From Nectonema munidae (Eukaryota > Nematomorpha > Nectonematoida > Nectonematidae), in the NCBI GenBank assembly GCA_030549495.1, contig JAUIRK010000898.1, forward strand, positions 1 to 64,000: a stretch of 64,000 nt of DNA, given 5' to 3'. The translations under genes and the position numbers were made by a program. Below the pieces are notes generated by a model, which saw only the letters and a list, made by a program, of their open reading frames with translations, was not told the DNA's origin and ran no database searches. Of this stretch, positions 1-11,453 are shown in pieces; the first letter of the stretch is position 1; every line of letters starts with the position of its first letter.

Positions 1-1731
1 AAATTATTTTGTCATGTTTGACTAATATTTATAATAAAAAAAAGGAACATAACCAAGTGAACACAGCCTACTTGAAAATGGGTATATGTGTTGGCAAAAT
101 GCCATACACGGTAAACTTCGTCACCTCCCTTATATTCTCTATTAAACGTAATTCAAAAAACCGTGCCTGATCCTTTTCTTTTTGAGATAAATCAATTTTT
201 TGACAGTTTTGAATTGATTTTTATAAAAATGAATGATCATCACTGAATTACGCATGCTTAAAAATATGGGTAAATATGTGTAACACTTTATAAATTATTA
301 CTTAGATAAAAAGTTTCTTTTTAAGATAGAGCTGTCATATAAATCAATGCTTTGATAACTTGCTAATTGATTTTATAAAAAATGAATATCACCGCTTAAT
401 TCAGCATGCTTGAAAAATGGGTGTATCTGCGTAAAAAACTTTATATCACTTATTTAGATAAAAAAGTTTCCTTTTTGAGATGAACTGATACATTTGATCT
501 GAATTTTTTGACAGGTTTGGTCGATTTGCACTATAAAATGGAATATGACCACTAAATTTAAGCTTTAGAAAATGGGTATACCTGTGTAAAAAAACTTTAT
601 GTAATTATTTAGATAAAAAGTTTCTTTTTTTGAGATGTGATAGTCAAATTTAGATCAATTTTTTGACAGTTTTGATCTGATTTTCATAAAAAAAATGGTT
701 ATCCGCACGAATTCATGATATTTGAAAATGGGTCTGTAAAAACTTTACTATAATTATTTAGATTAAAAGTTCTTTTGGAGATGAGCGCCGTTACATTTAG
801 AGTCAATCTTCTGACCGGTTTGATCTGATTTCCATAAAAAAATGAATACATCACCACTCGATTCAGCATCATTTTGAATAAGGGTCATGTAGCAAAAGAA
901 ACTTTGTATACTTATCTTAGATAGAAAGTTTTTCTTTTTTGAGATGAGCGTCACATTTAGATCGGACGATTTTTTGACCAGGTTTGATTGATTTTCATAA
1001 AAAAATGAATATCACCACTGAATTCAGCATATTTGAAAATGGGTATACATGTGTAAAAAACTTTATACTTATTTAGATAAAAAGTTCCTTTTTGAGATGA
1101 GCTGTCACATTTAGATCAATTTTTTGACAGGTTTGATTGATTTTCATAAAAAATGAATATCGCCACTAAATTCAGCATATTTGAAAAATGTGTAAAAAAC
1201 TTTATATACTTATTTAGATAAAAAGTTCCTTTTTAAGATGAAAAGTCACATTTAGATCATTTTTTGACAGGTTTGATTGATTTTCAAAAAAATGAATAAC
1301 ACCACTGAATTCAGCATATTTGAAAATGAGTATACATGCGTAAAAAACTTTATATAATTATTTAAATAAAAAGTTCTTTTTGAGATGATCTGTCAAATAT
1401 AAATCATTTTTTTGACAGGTTTGATTGATTTTGATAAAAAATGGACATCACAACTGAATTCAGCATATTTGAAAATGGGTATACATGCGTAAAAAACTTT
1501 ATATAATTATTTAAATAAAAAGTTCCTTTTTGAGATGAGCTGTCAAATATAAATCAATTTTTGACAGGTTTGATTGATTTTGATAAAAAATGGACATCAC
1601 CACTCAATTCAGCATAGTTGAAATATATATGTAACATTAAAAATATTTATAAAAACTTATTAATATCTGAGAAAAATAGGAGGGGCACTTTACGCCTCCC
1701 AGCACTTCAGCGGACAAATTTTGCCCAGCAC
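1..1731 (-). repeat. Array of ~145-bp subrepeats ending in a defined tip (left copy)
   Basis: About eleven degenerate copies of a ~145-bp unit fill positions 1-1620; successive anchors GATGAGCTGTC fall near 1096, 1237, 1384 and 1533. Each unit contains TTTTTTGACAGGTTTGATTG and AATTCAGCATA. From 1620 to 1731 a non-repeated tip follows, ending in CCCAGCACT close to the point where a LINE reading frame begins. The same tip and array occur reverse-complemented at 24119-24900. The array runs off the left edge, so the other end is unseen. The strand is arbitrary; I call this copy minus because the right copy reads tip first. Confidence 0.8.
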
Positions 1732-2672
1732 TAATAGGGTTAAAGGAGTACCTCAGGGGTCTATCCTTGCTCCAATCTTGTTTTCTCTTTTCATTAATGA
1801 CTTTCCAAAATGTAATGAAGTAACTCAATTTCTTTTATTCGCTGATGATATTACTGCTATTACACCCATTTCAAATATTAATTCATCTTTGTGTTTTATT
1901 GATCAAATTATGGACCCGATCAAAAATTGGTGTAAGATAAACTTTTTGCAAGTTAATGAAAAAAACAAAAGGAATGTTTTTTTCAAATAAAAGAAGCAAA
2001 AAAATTAGTTGTAATAAAATTGATATTGTTCGTGAATTTAATCTATTAGGGTGGAGAATAAATTAAAACTTAAATTGGTATACTCATATAAACTTCTTAG
2101 AAACTAAGTTAAGTTGCTTAAATGGCATTCTGAAAAAATATAAAATGAGTTACCTATCCAAACAAATCTTACCATTTATAAAAGTTTTTTCCTTTCACAC
2201 TGTTTTTATAGTATCATAAACTGGGGTAACAGTGATATCACAAAACTCGTTAAGATTCTAAAGAAATCTATAAGGTTAATTTTTAATCAGCCCTATTTCG
2301 CTCATACATCATACTTTTTCTATACTAACAATTTACTGAAGATAAATGACATATACTATGTACAGTTATCGATTTTCACATATAAACTTTTTTTAAAAAT
2401 TGTTGCCCAGTATTTTCAACTCTTGGATTCTGTTTAATAGTGAAGTCCAAAAATACTATCTTAGAAATATGAATAGTTTAGTTTTAACAAGAACAAAACT
2501 TTTCTCCACCAAAAAATCTTTTAGGATTAGGATAATCAAACATTGGAATGATTTTCTTGTAGAATTTTGTATTGAAAAATCATTGAGAGTTTTCAAGATG
2601 TCAATAAAGAAAAATTTTATTAATGAATATGATAAATTATACACCATTAAAAATTCCTACACATGTAGCTAA
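1732..2672 (+). pseudogene. LINE (non-LTR retrotransposon) 3' fragment, reverse transcriptase
   Basis: The first open stretch (to 1990) has the RT signatures GVPQGSILAPILFSLFIND and LLFADDITAI, the active-site FADD block of Jockey/CR1-type non-LTR elements. The next ~400 bases read as RT in changing frames, and 2400-2672 (+) gives the C-terminal end with the usual IKHWNDF pattern and a stop at 2670-2672. The endonuclease and the first half of RT are absent, so this is a 5'-truncated copy, which is normal for LINEs. Several stops and frame changes break it. Its 5' boundary coincides with the tip of the subrepeat array. I cannot assign the clade with certainty. Confidence 0.8.
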
Positions 2673-2689
2673 TGTATATAACTGATTCT

Positions 2690-3160
2690 TGTGTATGTTT
2701 CATTTCTTTTTTATATTTTTCAAACTGATTATAATATAAAAAATATATATTTTTTTTTTATGAAAAAACTAAAGTTTTGTTCTTCTTTATGTAGTTACTT
2801 TGTTCAATGTGTTATAGTTATATAACATAGTATGTATTTACATATACATTTATACATGATGTCAAATAATACATACATAGAATATAATTCTTCAACTTCA
2901 TTTCCTTGGAGGCGATTATTCATCGCCTCGCGCTTTTTGATCCTCCATGGAATGTTTGCATATATTATTTTCATTTAAATTAATTTTGAATAAATTCTTT
3001 CTCTCTCTCTCTCATCTCTTTTTTGTCTTCATTGATGACTTTGTTCCACCTCATTTCTGCGATCATCATAATTCGGTTCTTCAGGGATTGATACAACATT
3101 TTCAGAAGTTGGCTTTTCTTGTTCAGAACAATCAGAGTTGAGATTTTGTGTCAACTGCTT
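2690..3160. other. AT-rich interval, no gene seen
   Basis: It holds the probable A/T-rich tail region of the LINE, poly-T runs, and a short (CT)n microsatellite near 2999-3013. No coding pattern or inverted repeat recognised. Confidence 0.5.
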
Positions 3161-3175
3161 TTCACTATTTACTTG

Positions 3176-4700
3176 CTAATAAACGTCACCACTACTAGGA
3201 GCCGGATCAAAGTGTTTTAGCCTATCTTCTCTGGATCTTGGATACCTTATGTGTGCATACAAATGATTTGCATCCAGTACATCTACCTCAAATAAGTCGG
3301 TCGCCTTTTTACCAATTTTTCGTAAATCTCTCAATGGAGATAAAAGCCATTGTGGTACAGCTGCTCCCATGGAATTTTTTCTAGAAAATTTAAAGATTAA
3401 ATCATGCGGTGAAACATTTGTTGAAGTATTAATTAAAGTCCTGATCGAATGTAACGCTTCTGGGTAGCATCTTCCCCGTAAGCTACATTTTAATTCCTAG
3501 ATTTTAGAGTTAGTTGGATAGATTTCCATATCGTTTCCACAAATCTTTCAGAGACCATTTCCAGCCTGGTTGTAAGGAGTCGTTCTACTAGGTACAACAT
3601 TATGAGATTTCAAGAAGTTGCAAAGTTGTGCACTCATGAATCCACTTCCAAGATCAGAATGAACGTAATTTGGCAATCCAAATAGGGAAAACAAACCTGT
3701 TAACTTACTATATCAAAGTCGTAGACGATATGTCAAGGCAAGGCAAGGCAAGGCAAAAGGGAATCGCGAAAACTCGCCGACAACCACCACAACACATTTA
3801 TTATGCTTAGCACTAGATAGTGGTCCTTTGAAGTCTAAATTGAATCGCTTCCATGGTCTTGTAGCCTTTATCATTGTTTCTTCAACTTTTGCTAACCTTG
3901 GCTTGATCCAACAGCACACAGGACATTTGGAACATACGGACTTCTGCAACAAAAAAAAGATAAATTCTTAGTTCTGCAACCCCATGATTTCAGGATGAGC
4001 TAATTATGAATGAAGGAAACGGAGGTTTTTAATTGGATAGTAGGATAATTGGGTTGAACAAAGCTAAGAGAGAGCGTCTGCAGCAACGTTCAACTTACCG
4101 GATTTATGTTCTATGTCAAAGTAATAACTGGAAAGTTCGAGTCTCCATCTTAAAATCTTCTCGTTTTTGATTTTGTTAGTTTGTTTTTGGTTGAGCATAA
4201 AAGAGACAGAATGAAAAATTTATCTACTAGGTAATGCCACCATTTCTTCTCACTGTCTAAAAGAGTCTTTGAAAAGAAAGCGTCAGGTCGTCCTTCTTGA
4301 TGGAGAACCGCTGATAAGGTTTAATCGCTTGCGTATTTTTAACTTCAAAAGTAGTCTTACCATCTATATTCCAAATTACAGAATTCTTGTTTTATAATTC
4401 ATTGAAAGCATCAATTTGTTCTTTACCAAGAGGAAAACTAGCACAAATTAGTGGGTTAATTAATTTAGAAAATTTATGAATCCATTTGGAATAATAACTG
4501 AACAAACCTTTAACTCTTTTAAATTCAATCGGCGTTTCGGGAATCTTAGCACTCAAAGGGACCTTGTTCTTTCAGGATCAGGTCTTATTTGCCCATTATA
4601 TATTAAACAACCAAGAAGGCAAAAAGAGCGAGTATTGAAAACACATTCTTTCTTATTTGGTGTGAGATTAAGCTTAGATTTTCAAGCGAAAGTTGATATT
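3176..4700 (-). pseudogene. Gypsy-type LTR retrotransposon fossil (RNase H and integrase region)
   Basis: Read on the minus strand, RNase H-like sequence (about 4075-4180) precedes an integrase region (about 3480-3952). The latter includes the zinc-binding C..C segment and the integrase core with GLPNYVHSDLGSGF. The order RNase H then integrase is that of Gypsy/Metaviridae elements. No LTRs or gag were recognised, so this is an internal fragment. It is broken in several places and looks old. Confidence 0.75.
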
Positions 4701-4789
4701 AAGACCGCCCACTTTAAAATGCATAGTTATATTCAACCATTTAAAATTCATAGTTATATTCAACGATTTAAAATACGTTAGACATGATA

Positions 4790-6174
4790 ATAATTGATTG
4801 ATCCAGCTTGAATCATTTCAATTGTAAAGCTTTTTTGGATAAATATTTAAATAACAAATTATTTATATTATTTTTTTTGTTTTTTACTTTTAAATAACTA
4901 AAGCTCCCTTTCCCTTCCATTTTCTTTTCTTCCCCTTCAAAAATTAAATTACCTTTAATTAATAAAGTGAGCTAGTTTTGTGTTCAATATTATTGTAAAC
5001 CCCTTCATGTGTATCTTATAGCATTTTGAAAAGAAAAAATTAAAACTACCAGTAAATGACGTTTCAAAAATATTGTATACTAATGTTTTTGTGAAAAATA
5101 TTTTCTATGCATTTGTTATAACATTGCTATATTCTTCGTTTCAATTAAAGACGATAATAACTATCTATTAATCTTAAATAATAAACGATAAACCTTTGTT
5201 ATAACATTTAAAATCTCAAATCAGATATCAGATATAAATTGAAAGCATTGTTTACTTATTGTCATAAATTTTCTATTAGTGATCACAAGTTGGTTACCTT
5301 TAAAATGACTAGTAATATGCCATTCATGGAAAAATGTTTGTATTTTAACAAATATGTTCATATAAAATATTTATTCTTCGTGTATTAAGTATTAGTTATG
5401 TATCGATTAATCGACATTGGCTTAGTGAGTTTATTTGTAAATTCGCATCAGTATATTTTGCAGTTTGTATATTTTTTTTACTTATTCTATCATATGGACC
5501 TGTAAAGCATTTTATATTAGCAAATGCTTATTACTCGTAAATTGACATTTTTAAGAGAATACATTAGTAGTGCATTCAAAATGTTATAATCTAACCTTAT
5601 AAAATATTTAAAAGATGGGTCTCTATACTTACAAAAATTAAACGTTCATTATTTAAAAAACTTAGAAATATATATATATATATATTCCTATGTCATTCTG
5701 TCTCATTCCTTTTGCCTCAATCTGCATTGAAATGCCCTTCTGGTTCAAATGAACATATATAAAGTTTTATATATTTTCATTTTACAAAAATTAGTACAGT
5801 TAAGGATACATAACTATTTTTGTTTTATTAGATAAAAATAACCAAAATTTTATAATGATTTTTGCAAACAAAATTTGCGAAATTGAAACAAACATCAAAT
5901 TTATTATCATTAGAGCATAATGACATTTTCCTCTTGTTCTCTTTCTTTTTAAATTTTTTCTTGTAGTTTTTACAATATTTTGAGATTCAATATTTCTGGG
6001 CAGAGTGGTTCTGGTTTCAATAAATTTATTAAATTTAATTTTTTCATTGTGGCGCCCCTTTTTTAGACGCCTCAAAATTATCATTTGCCATATACTCGAC
6101 AAATAGACTCATGCTATACATTTTAGAATTCTTTTATCATGTTATTTGCTCATTTTATTTTTTATATAAAAAAA
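4790..6174. other. AT-rich intergenic stretch
   Basis: No convincing gene. A short (AT)n microsatellite lies near 5669-5688. The minus-strand 100-residue frame at 5800-6102 is Lys/Ile/Asn-rich low complexity and resembles nothing I know. Confidence 0.5.
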
Positions 6175-6690
6175 GGGATATTTTCTTTATAATTTACTCG
6201 AAGCGACAATTTCTAAGATCATGGATAAATATCCCATTATAATTTATAAAATACCTTTTTAAAAATTTGCTGGGACTCGGGATTTCGTAGAACACGTTCG
6301 CTGATAATCAGGCCATTACGATTTATGTCATTATCGCTAAAAACGCCTTTAAAAAAACTTGAAACGGGAATTTTTAAGATATTCATAGATAAATATACCG
6401 TTATAATTTATATCTTTATCGATAAAATAGCCTTAATTTACTGGAACAGTAATTTCATAGAATGGATAAATGTTCTATACGATTTATAGCATTATCGATA
6501 ATCCCCTTTTAAAAATTTACTTTAGCGGAGATTTCGAAGAACCTCTTATATATACATATCACATAAATAAAAATCGCATTTAAAATTAACTTGACGTGCG
6601 GAGATTGTACAACACTATGGATAAATATTACTTTGCTTTCTATACCATTGTTGATAAAAATCGTGTTTAAAAATCAACTGATTTGGTAAA
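6175..6690. repeat. Degenerate tandem array, period about 110 bp
   Basis: Roughly five diverged copies of a unit running AAAATTTACT...CGGNATTTC.TAGAA..ATGGATAAATAT.CC.TTATAATTTAT...ATTATCGATAAAAAT..CCTTT. The words GGATAAATAT and TATCGATAA recur at about 110-bp spacing. Divergence between copies is high, so it is old. Confidence 0.6.
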
Positions 6691-7025
6691 AGCCTTAGTC
6701 ACTAAATTATCTATATCACTTCCAATGATCCATACTGGCTAAATTATTAATACACTTTTTACTAATTTCATCTTTGCGCGCTGCGTGAAGTGGGGAGTGA
6801 ATATTCCAAATTTCCACTCCTGTAGTTGGTATACCCTTTTCATTAAATAATTTAAATGATCTCTATATTTCGAGCAAAGCGAGAAACGAATTTTGGAACC
6901 CACTTGTTTTATTATAATAAAAAATATTTTTCAAAAAAAACTTACTTTATTTTTAAATCTTCAACCAAAAGTATATTCTTAGTTTTAGTAACATACTTAT
7001 AATAAATAAAGTAGTAAATGTGGAT

Positions 7026-8625
7026 TAGTGATGGGACGATTAATCGGAATCGTATCGGAATATCGGAAATTTTCTCTAGCATCGGAATCGGAGTGGAAAT
7101 ATTTGAACTCGCTCCGATACCAAAACGATTCCAAGTTAATACGTTACATTGATTTCCTTTACTTAGGATTTTATTGTATAAATGATTTTACTACTTATTG
7201 TGTAGAATCACTTGATTCGACAAAATTATTTAATTATAAAAAAATTTAACATTTTTTGTGTCAATTGTGCATTATTTATTATGTTTAAGCTATTTTTTTT
7301 GTAAATTTTGTGTTATAATTTTATATAAAAAAATTTCATGTACATTTTAAATGTTAAAACCGCATGTATCGAACTATGAGTAATTTGTCTAGTGCGGGAC
7401 ACAAGCCCAACGCACAACCCACTCACTTATATACATTAGTTCAAATAAATTTTATTTAAATAATAAATTAAAACGAATTGTAAAATCAATAATCTTTGAT
7501 TATTAATCAATGGAAAGTAATGGAGAAACTTTTAAAAATTCTGAAAATTTTTGATGATTGTTCTAATTTTATGAGCACGCAGAATGCAACAGCTGCATTG
7601 ATAATACCAAATATTAAAGTCATTAAACACTTTTTTGAAGTTGCAGAATCAAGTGGATTATTTTCAGGACTGGGAACTACTTTATCAGCGTGGAAAGCAT
7701 CGGTTGAAGTTAGACTAAATGTTTATATTAATAATAAAAATTTGATTCTTGCAACTTTTCTTGATCCACGTTTCAAAAATAAGTTTATTGAAGAAGAGTA
7801 CGATGGGTTAATTGCAGATAAAGCAATTTCTTTGTGTCTTTCAAATGAACTGCCAAGTCATGAAACTTATAAGGAAATTTCAGATGATGCTGTATTTTCA
7901 GATTCAGATTCAGATAAAAGTGATAATGAGCGAAGCGTTGAATTCAATTTCAGTTTAAATTCAAAATGAGAAAGAAAACAAGAAAAATAAGTCGTCAATT
8001 TTATATATGACAACAACTCGAAAACTAGAGACTGAAATAACGAAATATTTAAATTATAAATTAATAGAAAAAAACTCAAGTCCGTTTGAATGGTGGAAAG
8101 CTAACAAAGAAGACCTTCCAATATTGGCGTTTTTTTCAAAAAAGTATTTATGTGCTCCGCCTTCTTCAGTTGAAAGTGAAAGAGTTTTTTGTATTGGAGG
8201 AAATATTTATTCTCTTAAAAGAAATCGCTTAGAAGCAAAAACAGGAGAAATGCTTATGTTTTTGCACTATAATTTACGAAAGCTCCAATTTAATTACGAT
8301 TGATTCAAAAGATCTCTATGTAATATTAATAAAATTTTATTCTATCATTATAAGCTGAATATGCTTCTCACTGCTCAAAATTATGACTATAGTTTTTTTT
8401 ATTTTCAAAATTTATACTCAAAATTTTCAAAAGTGGATTATTTATATAATTTTGCTTTCATATTGAGGATATTTATTCGCAAAAAGTGATAGAAATTCAT
8501 TGAAGTTCAAAATAATATTAAAAAGTTATTTCAAGTTGTAATATTTTAGAATCGGAATTGTATCGGGAACAGGTATATTAAGTAGAATCGGAATCGTTAT
8601 TAATTTTGGTATCGTCCCATCACTA
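7026..8625 (+). mobile_element. 1.6-kb hAT transposon, internally deleted, intact ends
   Basis: Terminal inverted repeats TAGTGATGGGACGAT (7026-7040) and its exact complement ending at 8625 are flanked by perfect 8-bp target duplications ATGTGGAT (7018-7025 and 8626-8633), the hAT hallmark. The interior holds the C-terminal half of a hAT transposase. The N-terminal BED finger and first catalytic Asp are missing, so this copy could move only with help from another element. Part of the 5' interior (about 7360-7435) resembles a degraded SINE. Confidence 0.95.
7496..8303 (+). pseudogene. hAT transposase C-terminal half (ZBED/AC-like), broken
   Basis: Two frames carry it. Positions 7496-7969 include ATFLDPRFKNKF, a signature of AC-type hAT transposases, and an Asp/Ser-rich acidic stretch. 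Positions 8007-8303 carry the dimerisation region: PFEWWKANKEDLPILAFFSK, then SVESERVF and MFLHYNLRKL. A stop and frame change between the two separate them. The N-terminal half with BED finger and first catalytic motif is absent. It lies wholly inside the element bounded at 7026 and 8625. Confidence 0.88.
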
Positions 8626-8633
8626 ATGTGGAT

Positions 8634-10454
8634 GTAATGTTAGTTACTGTGTGAAAATATCATTGAGTAAACATGAGATGATCGGCAGTATTTAATAAAG
8701 GATGGGTGTACTACACCTGATCACGGTTTGATTTCGCACCTGTTAAAATGATCTCTAGTGGTTCAGAGATTCTTTTATTTCCTGTAGTCAGGCTTGATCT
8801 TATCGGTCCGATTAAAACTATAGACGCTCTAGTCCACTCCTCGTTATTATGAGGACAGGACCTTGAACAGGCCTAATTAATAATATGCACACATAATGGA
8901 TTTGCTTTATAAAGTGCTCGAAGAGCGTATTAATTTGAAAGTTTACTTTATGCATTAAAGTTCTTATAAACTAACTCTGCATTTAATGTAAAATTGCTAA
9001 AGAAATTTTTGGTTTTATTCAATCCAATCCTGTTAGTTTATTTTCGCTCCTTAAGTTTTGTAGTCCAATGCGATCTGGTTTGTAAATTATTTGAGGGTAA
9101 CCCTATTCAAAATATAGACGCTCTAGTCTAGGGATCGGCTAACTTTTTTACCCATCGATCCCTTCATAGAACATTTGTCTTAACCTCGTAGAAAATTCGT
9201 AGAAAAGATAGCAGTCGCAGTTGGTGGAGTCGACTATTACTAATTCGGAATGCTTGGGATTCGGCCTTTCCCAATTAGTGATTCCACTCAACTAAAATTC
9301 AATGACAGATGCCAGACAATACTAAAAGTAGAACAAAAATTATTGTAAGTTAATTTTCAGATCTACTGATTCTACTGGGCGTAGACAATTTTTTAAACTT
9401 ATTGTTTCTCTCTAATTACTTTTCCTTGCAAGATATAAAGACTCATTAGTTCTTCATTTATGAGACTTTTAATTTCTAAACCTTCAAGAAGCTCAGTTAA
9501 TTGAATCAATCATTAATAATTTTACTAAATTAAAGATTTTCTGAATAAATCAAAGTGCCTGATAGACGAAAGTCCGAATTAGTGATTTCCGGATTAGATG
9601 TAGACGACTGTATCTGATGAAATTTAGTAGTTCAGTCCGAATTTTTGTAAGCATATTAAGTGCTCTTTGTTTAGTCGAAGCCAGGAAAAAATATTTTACA
9701 TTTTAAGTATTTGTATTCGGAGTCGCATTTTTCTAAGTACTTTCGGAGTTGGTGTGGAGTAAAACAACGAATCTTTAAGCTTGCTTTCCGCACATAAATA
9801 CCTTAACATCATGATAAAGACAAAACAATTGATTGTAGATTTCTTTCTTTGAGTACAAATACCGTTTGAAAAGCCACATGTATTGTAAAATGTGCACTTA
9901 TTTCTCATACTTATGTTATATTTATATTATATCCCCATTATATTTAGAGGGAGGGGGCGAAAAGCCTATTTGCTCCCCCCCCCCATAATTGATTCCTTTA
10001 AACTAGTGTATATGCGTTATGTAAATTTAATTAAAATATTTTCGCTGGAAGTATATTTTTTAATTTTCATCAATTTTGTATAAAAAATATAAAGTCTTAT
10101 AAATTCACGTATTCTCTGTATACACTCTATTTTAAAGGATTGTTTAAATATTTGTTCTCCCGTGGTATTTCCAGGCCAGTAATTTTGAAAATTGCAAAAA
10201 AATCGTTCCCAATAATTTTGAGGATGTGCACCCCTGTAACTAACATAGCAGAGGCTCACAACTTCAAATGGGGTGGAGAGGGGCTTTTTTTTTTATATAA
10301 TCTTAATTTATTATAAAAGAATTTTTGTCCAATGAAAAACACCATTATTCGACATTATACTTGCACTGTAAGCTCTCAATCCTACTACAACTGCACCGAT
10401 TTTTTGAAGTCAAATGACCTTGTTTGTAATTCTGATTGCATCAACCTTCTAGAT
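8634..10454. other. Intergenic interval with small repeat fragments, no gene
   Basis: The word ATAGACGCTCTAGTC occurs twice (about 8820 and 9115). A fragment near 9131 (CTAGGGATCGGCTAAC) resembles one end of a hAT-type MITE without a partner end. A poly-C run lies near 9975-9984. Short open frames here have no recognisable domain. Confidence 0.45.
9841..9890. repeat. 50-bp exact repeat, copy 1
   Basis: Fifty bases identical to 14158-14207, although the flanks differ. It contains GAGTACAAATACCG and AAGCCACATGTATTG. No other copy noticed in the window. Confidence 0.85.
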
Positions 10455-10709
10455 CAGTGGTTTTCAAACCGGAGTCCGTGATGCCGCGAAGAAGTTCTAT
10501 GGGGATCGTGAAGGAGACGCTGAATGAATCGTTTTTCGCAAAATATCACACCCATATTGGGTCATTTGCCATTTTTGCCGATAATTCACATTTAAATAGA
10601 ATGAATAAGTTAGTCTTTGACTTGGGTACTATTTTTTTCTTTTATTGCTTTTCAGGACTAATTTGTAAATGTGTATTTTTTTGTTTAATGGCTAAAACAT
10701 GAAATATGA

Positions 10710-11330
10710 CGACTCACAGTTGAAATTTCGTTTTACTGCATTAACGTCTGGTGGAGAAAAGGAACATAATTGTCCTTTGTGTTCTGAAGTCTTAGCATCC
10801 ACTTTTTAAAACCCATTAAGTGAAGCTTGCGCTGGTAGTGAAGCACTCGATTTCGTAAACAAAATTATTGGTTCAAAGATTGCACAAATTTATGTTTGAT
10901 AAATAACAGGAATGGTTTGCAAAATTTAAAGTATGTTTTGAAAAGTTTCAAAAAAATATCTGGTGTTAAAAAGTCCCACAACATAGCAGAACAGTTGATA
11001 TTACCTTGCTGCAAAGATATATTGAATGTACTAAGTTCTGAAGTTGTAAAGTTGAAGTATATCTTTCCGTCAAACGATAACGTTATGAGGCTAATAGGAG
11101 AAATGTGTAAGGACAAGTCAGACGTGGTTACTTACCTCAGCCTTGTTTTACGTACAATATGTATATGACAAGAATCTGGTAGACAATTTTTTTTTGCTAA
11201 ACTTAATAGAACAACCGTAAGAGAAACATTTGACAAAGTGATAAAAAATTTTACAGCCCATGGTATTAAGTCGGAATCTGGCAAAGCAAAAATCTCCAGA
11301 TGTAATTGGTACACAGTGCGCCGAGCCATA
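10710..11330 (+). pseudogene. hAT transposase N-terminal relic (ZBED/SCAND3-like)
   Basis: The frame 10896-11168 reads KKSHNIAEQLILPCCKDIL and VMRLIGEMCKD, the segment before the first catalytic Asp in ZBED/FAM200/SCAND3-type hAT transposases; the 589-residue transposase at 27725-29494 has CKKPHNIAEELIKPC at the same place. Upstream bases (10710-10860) look like the zinc-finger part in a broken frame. Downstream it decays and is cut off before the 745-residue element. A related minus-strand copy lies at 23274-24118. Confidence 0.8.
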
Positions 11331-11453
11331 AAACCATACCCGATGACTTGAAAATGTTTTCAATAAAGTCATGTAAAACAGTGTATTTCAAAGTAAATGC
11401 TTTAAATCTTCTTTGTTTTCAGATTTGAAAAACTTTTACTGCACTCAAACATG

